This document shows positions 35,401 to 43,068 of a stretch of DNA of 64,000 bases, piece after piece (positions within the stretch are counted from its first letter, which is position 1; each line of letters starts with the position of its first letter). This DNA comes from Micromonospora sp. FIMYZ51 (GTDB lineage: Bacteria > Actinomycetota > Actinomycetes > Mycobacteriales > Micromonosporaceae), in contig NZ_CP134706.1 in assembly GCF_038246755.1 (NCBI RefSeq), forward strand, positions 2,728,001 to 2,792,000, in the 5' to 3' direction. A model generated the notes under the pieces. The model was not told the DNA's origin, searched no databases, and saw nothing but the letters and a program-made list of their open reading frames with translations. Made by a program: the position numbers and the translations under genes.

Positions 35401-35972
35401 TCCGTTGGCGGCGCCCGGCGTCCGTCATCGGCGGCACCGCGCTGGCGATCGTGCTGGTGTTCGCCGCTTCGGGCGCGCTCAGGGCCGACTCCGGCGAGGT
35501 GTCGACCGAGCCGGTCGACGGTGCAGTGCTGACGGTCGCGCCGTCGGCCGTCGTCCTCACCTTCGCGCAGCACCCCGAGGCGGCGGAGTCGCATGTGGTG
35601 GTCAGGGATGGGGCCGGTAGGTCAGTGACGACCACTGAGGAGCTGAGTGTCGCCGGCCGGACGGTCGTCCGGCCGGTGGTGATCTCGGACGCCGGGGACT
35701 ACACGGCGGCGTACCACGTGCGGTTTGACGACGGTGGACAGGCCAGCGGAACGGTACGGTTCAGTGTCGGCACGGGGGTGCCACCGCGCGGTGCCGAAGC
35801 GGCTGCGGAGCGCATGGGGCAGGCCGCTGCGACGCACCAGCACGGCGTCGATCCGGTGGGCGCCACGCTGCTGGTGGTCGACGGCGCGGTGGTGCTGGTG
35901 GTCGTCCTGTTGCTGCTGCTGCGTCCGCGCCGTCGCGCAGCCGGTTCACCCGGTTCGTTGCCCGGTCAGTAG
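35397..35972 (+). CDS. CopC-like secreted domain with C-terminal membrane anchor
   Basis: 191 residues: an N-terminal signal segment (~1-30), a CopC-like beta-barrel domain (~31-130, with EPVDGAVLTVAP and AGDYTAAYHV, typical of the family), a linker containing THQHG, and a C-terminal membrane helix (~157-178) ending RPRRR. Classical CopC binds Cu(II) through the mature N-terminal His; here the mature start seems to be ADSGEV, without it, so copper binding is doubtful. Coupled by a 4-nt overlap to the membrane gene before it. Its 3' end overlaps by 27 bp the end of the convergent ketoreductase gene. Confidence 0.78.
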   Translation: MIRWRRPASVIGGTALAIVLVFAASGALRADSGEVSTEPVDGAVLTVAPSAVVLTFAQHPEAAESHVVVRDGAGRSVTTTEELSVAGRTVVRPVVISDAGDYTAAYHVRFDDGGQASGTVRFSVGTGVPPRGAEAAAERMGQAAATHQHGVDPVGATLLVVDGAVVLVVVLLLLLRPRRRAAGSPGSLPGQ

Positions 35973-37142
35973 CAGGCGGGTGGTGGTACCCGGCGTGGCC
36001 GGCAGCCGCAGCAGCGCATCGAGCGCTGCCGTGCCGGGGCCGACCGGGACCGGCGCCATGCCCATCCGGCGGGCCGCGGCGACGGCGCCGGGTGTGCCAT
36101 GGGCCATCCCCGCGCCGCTCCACAGGGACCATTCGGCCACCACCACCGCGGCCCGGGGCAGGTCGGCGGCGTGACGCTCGGCCGTCCGGCGCAGCAGCTC
36201 GTTGGCCAGCGCGTAGGCGCCGAGGCTGCGGTGCGGACGTTCGGCGGTGATCGAGCCGTACACCACGACCTGACGCAGCGCCGGTTGCGGCAGGGCCTCG
36301 ATCACGTTGCGCAGCCCGTCCGATTTGACCCGCTGCAAGGTGTGCAGGGTGGATGGTGTCATCGCGGCCACCGGCCCGCCGCGCAACAGCCCCGCGCAGT
36401 GCACGAGCACGGTCGGCACCGCAGCGGTGACTCCGTCGAGTGCGCGGCGCAGCCGGGGGCCGTCCGTCACGTCGGCGCGGACCAGCGTGACCCCGCCGAC
36501 GGCGAGGCGGGTGAGATGTCGTCGTGCCGCCGGGCCCAGTTCGCCCGGGTCGGCCGTGTCCACCAGGATCGGGTGCAGTCCGCGCCGGCAGGCCAACACG
36601 GCGGCGGCGCGCAGACCCAGACCGCCGAGCCCACCGGTGACGAGCACCGAGCCCGGATGCGACTCGACCTCCTCGGCGGGCAGCGCACACGTGCGCCACG
36701 CGGTGCTGGTGAACCGGCCGTGGTCGTCGACGTGCAGCTCCGCGTCGAGCGGGTCGCCCGCAGCCGCGGCCACCGCCGCCCGTACGGCTGCGGGGGAGCC
36801 ACGGCCGGTCAGCTCCACCACGACGACGGACAACCGGGGATCCTCGACGGCCGCGGCCCGCAGGAGGCTGCCGCCGCCGGCACCCAGGTGCAGCAGCGCC
36901 AGCCGGCCGCCGTGGCTGCCGGCCCGGGTCACGGCGGTGAGCAGGCGGGCGTTGTCGGCCGGCCGGAACCGGCGGCCGAGCAGCACCGCCGTCGCGGCTG
37001 GCGCGGCGGAGTCCGACGTCGCGTGCAGGGCGGCGGCGGCCGGGTGTCCTGCCGGGCCGATCACGGTCCACCGGTACGGGCGGGTGGCGCGCGGCGCCGC
37101 CACTGGCACCTCGTGCGGTGCCCGCACCTCCAGCGCCCTCAT
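35946..37142 (-). CDS. Free-standing PKS-type ketoreductase (SDR)
   Basis: 398 residues laid out like an excised PKS KR: a structural half (~1-165) and a catalytic half with the NADPH motif VTGGLGGLG and the Lys, Ser (VVYGSITA), Tyr and Asn (GAYALANE) residues of an active SDR. Its ATG overlaps the stop of the ABC1-kinase gene (ATGA), so it is translated from that minus-strand operon. It is not in the direction of the PKS genes. It might reduce a keto group left by a KR-less module such as the KS-MT-ACP one, or act on the enediyne side. The target is not known. Confidence 0.82.
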   Translation of the reverse strand: MRALEVRAPHEVPVAAPRATRPYRWTVIGPAGHPAAAALHATSDSAAPAATAVLLGRRFRPADNARLLTAVTRAGSHGGRLALLHLGAGGGSLLRAAAVEDPRLSVVVVELTGRGSPAAVRAAVAAAAGDPLDAELHVDDHGRFTSTAWRTCALPAEEVESHPGSVLVTGGLGGLGLRAAAVLACRRGLHPILVDTADPGELGPAARRHLTRLAVGGVTLVRADVTDGPRLRRALDGVTAAVPTVLVHCAGLLRGGPVAAMTPSTLHTLQRVKSDGLRNVIEALPQPALRQVVVYGSITAERPHRSLGAYALANELLRRTAERHAADLPRAAVVVAEWSLWSGAGMAHGTPGAVAAARRMGMAPVPVGPGTAALDALLRLPATPGTTTRLLLTGQRTG

Positions 37143-38407
37143 CGGAGCACTGCGAGCAGCGTGGGAATGGCCTCGGCCTGGAAATCGACGTCCACGTCGA
37201 ACTCGTTGATCATCCCTTCCAGCACCAGGAGCGACATCAGCGGGAAGACGAACTCCGGCGCTGCCGCGATGCCAGAGCGGCGTTGCAGGTCGAACAGCCG
37301 GGTGGCGAACGGCCCCAGCCGGAACTGCCCGGCGGTCCTGCGGTGGGTGCTCTCCACCAACTCGCGTACGCCGGACCGGAAGGCGGCCAGGTCACAGGAG
37401 GCGGGCACGTGTTCGGCACTGCGCAGCACCACCTCGGCGGCCTGCTCGCCGCGACCGAGCGACATGTTGAGGAAGAACTCGGCGAACAGCCGGCGCACCT
37501 GGGGGTCCAACTGGACCACGAAACCGGCGTCGAGCAGCACCACGTCGGCGTCGCTGAGGTACAGGTTGCCGGGGTGCATGTCGCAGTGCACCAGCCCGTC
37601 GACGAAGAGCATGCGGTACACACCCTGGAGGACCTGCCGGACGATCTGCCGGCGCTGCTCACGGGTCAGCTCGCCGGGCCGGAACCTGCGCAGGCCGGGT
37701 ATCCACTCCATCACCAGCACGTCGTCGCGGCTCAGCTCGGGCAGCGGCGCGGGGATCCGGAACGACGACACGTCGGCCAGGTTGCGGCGCAGCGTGGCCA
37801 GTGCGACCGCCTCCTGGGCGAGGTCGAGTTGTTGCAGTACCGCGGCCGACACGTGGCGCACCATCCGGCACATCGGAACCCGGTGCAGCCCCGGCAGCCG
37901 TTGCGCCAGACGGGCTCCGGCGCCGAGCAGTTCGAAGTCGGTGCGCATCCGTGGACCGATGCCGGGTCGGCGGACCTTTACCGCGACCGGGGTGTCGTCG
38001 GGCAGCCAGGCCTGGTAGACCGATGCGATGCTGCCGCTGCCGGCGGGTTCCTCGGCGATGCGGGCGAACGGGCTGCCGCCCGGGTACGCGAGGGCCAGCG
38101 TGGTCCGCGCCGTGTGTGCCGACATCGGGGCCACCCGGTCGTGCAGTTGGCGCAACTGCTCGCGCCGCCGCTCGGAGAGCACGTCCGTGCGGGTGCTCAG
38201 CAGCTGACCACCCTTGACGAAGGTCGGGCCGAGCCGGGTGAGTAGTTCGATCAGGCCCGGCTCGCGGTGCGGTCGACGGGCCAGCCGGCGTCCGGTGGTG
38301 GCGACCAGGTGGCCGCCGGTGATGCCTGCCCAGGCGCCCGCGCGTAGCGCCATGGTGAGGCGCGACGAACGCGGGACGCGCTCCAGCGGTGGGACGGTCT
38401 GGATCAT
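37139..38407 (-). CDS. ABC1/UbiB/AarF-family atypical kinase
   Basis: 422 residues. ATG at 38407 has GGAGGT 7-12 nt before it, which decides this start over the much longer open frame. Family marks: KGGQLLSTR near the N-terminus (KxGQ motif), VAVKVRRPG (ATP Lys), MEWIPG, HCDMHPGN (catalytic loop) and LLDAG (metal Asp). UbiB-type proteins support ubiquinone/isoprenoid lipid metabolism and have ATPase activity. The role here is unclear. A C-terminal hydrophobic stretch (~390-410) may contact membrane. It is first in a two-gene operon with the ketoreductase and divergent from the HEAT-repeat gene. Confidence 0.88.
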   Translation of the reverse strand: MIQTVPPLERVPRSSRLTMALRAGAWAGITGGHLVATTGRRLARRPHREPGLIELLTRLGPTFVKGGQLLSTRTDVLSERRREQLRQLHDRVAPMSAHTARTTLALAYPGGSPFARIAEEPAGSGSIASVYQAWLPDDTPVAVKVRRPGIGPRMRTDFELLGAGARLAQRLPGLHRVPMCRMVRHVSAAVLQQLDLAQEAVALATLRRNLADVSSFRIPAPLPELSRDDVLVMEWIPGLRRFRPGELTREQRRQIVRQVLQGVYRMLFVDGLVHCDMHPGNLYLSDADVVLLDAGFVVQLDPQVRRLFAEFFLNMSLGRGEQAAEVVLRSAEHVPASCDLAAFRSGVRELVESTHRRTAGQFRLGPFATRLFDLQRRSGIAAAPEFVFPLMSLLVLEGMINEFDVDVDFQAEAIPTLLAVLR

Positions 38408-38540
38408 TGTCGGCACCTCCCAATCGCTATCGAAATATACAGCGCCCACCGGGAATGGAAAGGTGTGAGAAGTTGCCCGCTTTAGATTGACGTAGCGTCT
38501 GTTCCGTTGGTCCTCGTGGATCCGATGGAGGGAAGACGAC
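38408..38540. promoter_or_regulatory. Divergent intergenic region between the kinase operon and the HEAT-repeat gene
   Basis: 133 bp that are clearly AT-richer than the surroundings (TCGAAATATACAG on the left, TTTAGATTGACG in the middle). Both flanking genes start from it and both have strong ribosome binding sites. TTGACG near 38486 is a plausible -35 element for the right-hand gene. No certain -10 was found, so promoters are inferred from layout. Confidence 0.45.
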
Positions 38541-39857
38541 ATGGCGATCGACCTATGCAACAAGTCCCCCGTGTCCGCGAACGGTGAGGTCCGTTCGTGG
38601 GACCCGATGGCATCCCCACAGCCGGCGCTGCTCGAGGACCTCGGTGCTGAGCAGCGGGACGCGCTCAATTTCGCGTACCGCACCACGCTGAGCAACGTGG
38701 ATCCCCGGCTCGTGGCGGGTGACCCGGCGGCCTGGGCGAGTGACTTCGGGTACGCCCTGAACCGGGTGGCGATCCGGCTCGACAACCGGACCAACGACGA
38801 GCTTCGGCACCAGGCGCTGCACCACCCCGACCCGGCGATGCGCGAGCAGGCGCTGTTCGAGTACGCCGACCGGGACCACGCGGACGCCATCGAGTTGCTC
38901 GAGCAGGCGGTTCGCCACGACACGAACCGCGAGGTCCGCTGGGACGCACTCTGGGCCATCGAGAAGCTGGGCGGTCCGGAGGCCATCGCGGTGCTGGGGA
39001 AGTTCCTCGACGACGCCGACCCGGAGATCGCCGAGTGGGCCAAGCTGTTCATCAGCGAGTTGCAGACCGGCGACCCCTCGTTCGACGGTCGCAACGCGCT
39101 CTACACCCCCGGACGCACGTTCGACGAGACGATCTACCTGTTGATCCACTGCGACCTGTACGTGCGGCTCGACGAGAGCAACACCCACTGGGGCAAGATC
39201 TCGCTGGCGCCGCAGGGGCTCGCCCGGATCTACGGCCAGGCCCACGCCTGCCCCAACGTGGCCACCCGCGAGCGCCAGTTGGTGATCGCCAAGACCATCT
39301 CCGGCCTGCACAAGGACGGCTCGCCGCACTGCGACAACTACCTGTTCCGAGGCTTCACCGACCGGACCCGCCGGGACCGCGGCAACTTCTTCTTCGAGTC
39401 GCTGGTGCCCCGGACGTTCTTCAAGTCCGGCCGGGCCGACGATCCGAGCCAGGGCACCCGCCAGGCGAACATCGGCTTCGCCCGGTACGGCACCTGGCAC
39501 CTGGAGCCGAGGTTCCAGGTCCGCGAGGAGGCGGCGATCCGCTACGTGCGCGGTCGCTTCCAGGGCTGGGGACACGTCAACCTGTCCCGCATCGCCGGCC
39601 GGTCGCTGGAGGAGATTCTCACCCCCGGCAACGGCGTGCTGTCGACCCTGCACGACCCGGAGGTGGGCCCGATGACCAACGCGTTCATCCTCGGCACCTT
39701 CAAGGGCAAGCTGAACGACTGGGACGGCGACGGCCTCATCGACCTGAACTCGCGCGACGTCTACTCGACGGTCGACGGTGACATCGACTCCGACCAGGAC
39801 GGAGTGGCCGACCGGCCCGGCCTGACCTGCTGCGACCACACCACCCTGATGCCCTGA
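38541..39857 (+). CDS. HEAT-repeat protein with C-terminal Ca-binding-like DxDxDG motifs
   Basis: 438 residues; GGAGGG precedes the ATG. Residues ~80-175 form HEAT/PBS-lyase-type helical repeats (HQALHHPDPAMREQALFEYA and two further units). The middle (~185-390) has no fold I recognise and is rich in aromatic residues and Arg. The tail (~395-432) has DWDGDGLID and DIDSDQDGVAD, resembling the calcium loops of thrombospondin type 3 or dockerin repeats. There is no signal peptide, which is odd for such loops. It is followed 98 bp later by another unrecognised gene. HEAT repeats point to protein binding; I give no enzymatic function. Confidence 0.75.
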   Translation: MAIDLCNKSPVSANGEVRSWDPMASPQPALLEDLGAEQRDALNFAYRTTLSNVDPRLVAGDPAAWASDFGYALNRVAIRLDNRTNDELRHQALHHPDPAMREQALFEYADRDHADAIELLEQAVRHDTNREVRWDALWAIEKLGGPEAIAVLGKFLDDADPEIAEWAKLFISELQTGDPSFDGRNALYTPGRTFDETIYLLIHCDLYVRLDESNTHWGKISLAPQGLARIYGQAHACPNVATRERQLVIAKTISGLHKDGSPHCDNYLFRGFTDRTRRDRGNFFFESLVPRTFFKSGRADDPSQGTRQANIGFARYGTWHLEPRFQVREEAAIRYVRGRFQGWGHVNLSRIAGRSLEEILTPGNGVLSTLHDPEVGPMTNAFILGTFKGKLNDWDGDGLIDLNSRDVYSTVDGDIDSDQDGVADRPGLTCCDHTTLMP

Positions 39858-39955
39858 CGAACCTTCCCCGTCCGTTCGCCGGTGGTGACGACGCTTTATT
39901 TCTCGTTTCGAGCTGGGCGGCTCTGGCCGCGCCGATACCGCAGGAGGAAAACACC

Positions 39956-40600
39956 ATGACGACTCCCACCACGAAGCCCTCCGTGATCTACGGTCGGCCG
40001 GTGACCACCGACGGCGTTCCGAACCGCTACGCCGGCACCCCGGTGCAGCCGTGGACCCCGCCGGTCCCGGGCATCGACAACCTCGGGATCACGTCCGTCG
40101 ACACGTTCGCCGTACCCGGCGTCGGCGAGTACACCGTGCCGTTCGACGGCTACGTCCGGGTGGTTCGCTCGGAGCCCACCTCGGACGAGTGGGCGACGGC
40201 CGAGGTCTACACCAACCTCATCGAGATGAAGATGACCGGTTCGTGCGAGGAACTCGGTGAGATCACCGTGACGCTGAACCCGGACTGCCTGTCCACCGGC
40301 CAGATCCGTACCCCGTTCGACCCGTACGCCGGTGAGGGACCCGCAGCGAAGGCGTGCCGGATGGCGGTCGGGGCGATCTTCGACATGCCGAAGCTGGGCC
40401 TCAAGCTGATGAACAAGGAACCGATCATCCTGACCATCGACGACGTGCGGCAGATCCCGCCGGCCGGTTCCCCGGGCAAGGGCCAGATCTACCGCATGCT
40501 GCCGCTGCACGACACCCGGTACCCGGACAAGGAGCCGGTCGCGTACGTGACCAGCCTCAGGTTCACCATGGGCGGCTACCTCGCCAAGGACGCGATGTAG
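39956..40600 (+). CDS. Unrecognised 214-residue protein, partner of the HEAT-repeat gene
   Basis: A strong AGGAGG (39942-39947) precedes the ATG. The protein is soluble-looking, with no signal peptide or membrane helix, many Pro and Thr, and beta-rich predicted character (for example GVGEYTVPFDGYVRVVRSE). It contains no cofactor motif I can name. It lies in the same direction as the HEAT-repeat gene and is closed by a perfect hairpin, so the two probably form one transcription unit. Confidence 0.7.
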   Translation: MTTPTTKPSVIYGRPVTTDGVPNRYAGTPVQPWTPPVPGIDNLGITSVDTFAVPGVGEYTVPFDGYVRVVRSEPTSDEWATAEVYTNLIEMKMTGSCEELGEITVTLNPDCLSTGQIRTPFDPYAGEGPAAKACRMAVGAIFDMPKLGLKLMNKEPIILTIDDVRQIPPAGSPGKGQIYRMLPLHDTRYPDKEPVAYVTSLRFTMGGYLAKDAM

Positions 40601-40610
40601 CAAGCGCACT

Positions 40611-40642
40611 GCGGGCCGGGACGATCCGTCGTCCCGGCCCGC
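40611..40642 (+). terminator. Perfect 14-bp hairpin terminator
   Basis: GCGGGCCGGGACGA (40611-40624), loop TCCG, TCGTCCCGGCCCGC (40629-40642), starting 10 nt after the stop of the preceding gene. There is no T tract, as is common in high-GC actinomycetes. It separates the HEAT pair from the SRPBCC gene. Confidence 0.8.
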
Positions 40643-40692
40643 ACCGGCCCGGATACCCCGCTGCCGAGCACGAGATCGTCGGAGGTGTCGAG

Positions 40693-41538
40693 GTGGACGA
40701 CGTTCAGCCGGTGGCCGCCGCCGACCCGGTCCGGGTCGACGTCGTGCTGTCGGCCACCGTGGCGCAGGTGTGGGTCGCGCTCACCGACGGGGCACGGCTG
40801 GCGGCGTGGTTCGGCACGCCGCGCGGGCCCTGGGTGCCCGGGTCGACCTGGCGTGTCGAGTTCGGCGACGGTGACTTCTTCCAGGTGACGCCGCGGCATG
40901 TGGTTCCCGACCGACGGATCGAGTTCGACTGGTCGTTTCTCGGCGTCGGTCCGGTGCAGCGGGTGGTCTGGGAGGTGACGCCGATCGCCGACCGGACCCG
41001 GGTCACGGTGCAGGACGCCGATCCCGCCCGGTCGCCGGCCGAGCTGCACCAGATGCGTGCCGGCTGGACGGACTTCCTCCAGCGGCTCTCCGGACATCTG
41101 CGTACCGGCCGGCCGACCCGGTACGACTGGCGGGAGGAGATCGACGGGGCCGTGGACATCGCGGCCGGCTGGGCGCCGCTGCACCTGGATGTGGTGTACC
41201 GGTGGCTGCCGGTCGCCAGCGACGGCTTCCGGCCGAGTTGGTTCTTCGTCATCGACGACGACGGCCCGCGCCGGTTCGAGGTGGTCAACTGGCGGCCGGA
41301 TGGTGCGCGGATCGAGTTCGGGGTCCGGATCCCGGGCGCCGTGCGGACCACGGTCGCCGAGCTGTCCGTGGAAACCCTGGCCGACCGGCAACGCCTGCGG
41401 TTCAGCCATCGTGGCTGGCGCGGCCTCGGCCTGTCCGACGTGCGGGCCCGGGCGCTGCGCAGCCGGTTCGCCGCCACCTGGACCGAGGCGCTGGAGCAGG
41501 CCCGTCAGCTCGGTCGCAGCATCGTCGCGGAGCACTGA
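40693..41538 (+). CDS. Double SRPBCC (START/Aha1-like) domain protein A
   Basis: 281 residues from GTG 40693, which has GGAGG 7 nt upstream; the longer open frame upstream crosses the terminator and is rejected. Two successive SRPBCC lipid-binding folds: domain 1 at ~12-125 (QVWVALTDGARLAAWFG), domain 2 at ~135-275. SRPBCC proteins bind hydrophobic ligands and include polyketide cyclases, carriers and self-resistance proteins. A paralogue with the same two-domain plan lies at 43069. No catalytic residue can be assigned. A role in binding or shaping a polyketide is inferred from context only. Confidence 0.8.
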   Translation: MDDVQPVAAADPVRVDVVLSATVAQVWVALTDGARLAAWFGTPRGPWVPGSTWRVEFGDGDFFQVTPRHVVPDRRIEFDWSFLGVGPVQRVVWEVTPIADRTRVTVQDADPARSPAELHQMRAGWTDFLQRLSGHLRTGRPTRYDWREEIDGAVDIAAGWAPLHLDVVYRWLPVASDGFRPSWFFVIDDDGPRRFEVVNWRPDGARIEFGVRIPGAVRTTVAELSVETLADRQRLRFSHRGWRGLGLSDVRARALRSRFAATWTEALEQARQLGRSIVAEH

Positions 41539-41612
41539 TAACTCGTCGCGACCTGGCCGGCATGCAATACTCAAGCAATGGGCAGCTGCCGGATGATCGG
41601 ACGCGGGTGACC

Positions 41613-42317
41613 ATGGAGCGCAAGAAACGGAGTTACGACCAGCAGTGCGCCTTGGCGTACGCGCTGGACGTGGTGGGTGAGCGGTGGACGCTGCTCATCA
41701 TTCGTGAACTCCTGCACGGACCCCGCCGTTACCGAGAGTTACTCGACGCGCTGCCTGGCATCGGCACCAACCTGCTGGCGGCCCGACTGGCCTCGCTCGT
41801 CGACGCCGGTGTGCTGGCACCCACCGAACCGCGCCGCCGCACCGGCGGATACATGCTGACCGACCTTGGGCGCTCCCTGCACGAACCAATTCTCGGGTTG
41901 TCCCGCTTCGGGATGGCCCACACGACGCTGCACGGGGCCCGTCCCGGTGCGACGGTCCGCGCCTCCTGGGCCGTGCTGGCGATCGAGGCCATGGTCGATG
42001 CTGAACGGGCGCCGGAGGTCGACGAGACCTACCAGTTCGAGGTGGACGCGGAAACGTTCCATGTGCAGGTGAGCGCCGGGCAGGTTGAGGTCCGGTCTGG
42101 TCCGGCGGTCGACCCGACGCTCACGGTACGGGCCGACGCGAACAGCTTCTTCCGGGTCGGCATGCGTCAGTTGGACCCGATCGAGGCCCTGGTCAGCGGT
42201 GCCGTGGCGGTGGAGGGCGTGCCGGCGGCCGTCACCCGCTGCCTGCGCCTGATCGGGCTGATGAACGACGTCGCCACGCCCGGACGCTCCGCCGCGCTCG
42301 GGCCAGCTACCGCCTGA
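41613..42317 (+). CDS. HxlR-type winged-helix regulator with C-terminal SCP2-like domain
   Basis: 234 residues from ATG 41613 (MERKKRSYDQ); an in-frame ATG at 41562 is possible, and neither has a clear ribosome binding site. Residues ~5-95 match HxlR/MarR-like winged helix (CALAYALDVVGERWTLLIIR, RRYRELLDALPGIGTNLLA). Residues ~125-225 look like a sterol-carrier (SCP2) domain that could sense a hydrophobic ligand. HxlR proteins act as dimeric repressors or activators. Candidate targets are the adjacent SRPBCC and YdeI genes. An AATACT sequence at about 41566 is a possible -10 element, which favours the later start. Confidence 0.85.
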   Translation: MERKKRSYDQQCALAYALDVVGERWTLLIIRELLHGPRRYRELLDALPGIGTNLLAARLASLVDAGVLAPTEPRRRTGGYMLTDLGRSLHEPILGLSRFGMAHTTLHGARPGATVRASWAVLAIEAMVDAERAPEVDETYQFEVDAETFHVQVSAGQVEVRSGPAVDPTLTVRADANSFFRVGMRQLDPIEALVSGAVAVEGVPAAVTRCLRLIGLMNDVATPGRSAALGPATA

Positions 42318-42360
42318 CCAGGGAAGACGGTGCGAGTCGGTCCGCGCAGAGGAGACCCGG

Positions 42361-42828
42361 ATGAGTGAGACGTTCCACGGCACCCTGGTGTGCGAGCAGG
42401 TTGGCGCCTGGACGTACGTGACCGTGCCCGACGAGGTCGCCGCCCGGCTCGGCGACCGGGCCAGGGTTCCGGTGACCGGGCACGTCGAGGATGCCTCGTT
42501 CACGGGCTCGATGATGACCGGGCCGAACGGCGTGCGGTACATCGTGGTCAACAAGGCCGTCCGGGAGGCGGCCGGCGTCGCGGCGGGTGACACGGTACGG
42601 GTGACGCTCGCGCCGGACGCCGCGACCCGCACCGTCGAGGTGCCGGACGACCTCGCCGCCGCGTTGGCCGACGCCCCGGCGGCCGGTGAGTTCTTCGAGA
42701 CGCTGTCGTACTCGCGTACCAAGGAGTACGTCAGCTGGATCACGGGCGCCAAGCGACCGGAGACCCGTGCCCGTCGGGTCGCCCAGGCGGTGGAACTCCT
42801 CGCGGCCGGTCGGGTGCTGAAGGGCTGA
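42361..42828 (+). CDS. DUF1905/YdeI-like (OmdA-type) protein
   Basis: 155 residues. The N-terminal half (~5-95) is a DUF1905 small beta barrel (VTGHVEDASFTGSMM, YIVVNKAVREAAGVAAGDTV). The C-terminal half has the YdeI/OmdA signature (LSYSRTKEYVSWITGAKRPET, here split between helices). Ribosome binding site GAGGAG lies just before the ATG. Proteins of this type are linked to antimicrobial-peptide and bacteriocin protection in some bacteria, but their mechanism is not known. It follows the HxlR gene by 43 bp and may be co-transcribed. Confidence 0.82.
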   Translation: MSETFHGTLVCEQVGAWTYVTVPDEVAARLGDRARVPVTGHVEDASFTGSMMTGPNGVRYIVVNKAVREAAGVAAGDTVRVTLAPDAATRTVEVPDDLAAALADAPAAGEFFETLSYSRTKEYVSWITGAKRPETRARRVAQAVELLAAGRVLKG

Positions 42829-43068
42829 CGGCAGCTTTCGACTCCGGTGCGGCGCTGCGCAAGTTGCGAGAAGCGCCCCCATCCGCAGGTCCCCTAGCAT
42901 CGGCGGTACGACACGAGGCCGCGAACGGCGGCCGTGCACGGCGCATCGGGCTCATGCGGACGCGCCCCGGGGCGTCGACACCTGCGCGACGGACGAGGCG
43001 GCGATGCATGCTGCCCGTGATCCGACGCGCCCGGCTGACGGCAGCGACGACGCACACCAGGAGGCACA
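42829..43068 (+). promoter_or_regulatory. 240-bp intergenic region
   Basis: No gene is supported here. CCCCTAGCATCGGCGG at about 42892 contains TAGCAT, a plausible actinomycete -10 element for the following gene. No matching -35 at normal spacing is visible. AGGAGG at 43059-43064 is the ribosome binding site of the next gene. Confidence 0.35.

Noticed and set aside
38408..39094. Upstream extension of the ABC1 kinase to 39094
   Set aside because: The extension runs opposite the HEAT-repeat gene and lacks family similarity; GGAGGT fixes the start at 38407.
40354..40692. Upstream extension of double SRPBCC protein A
   Set aside because: It crosses the preceding gene and a perfect terminator hairpin; GTG 40693 has a good ribosome binding site.
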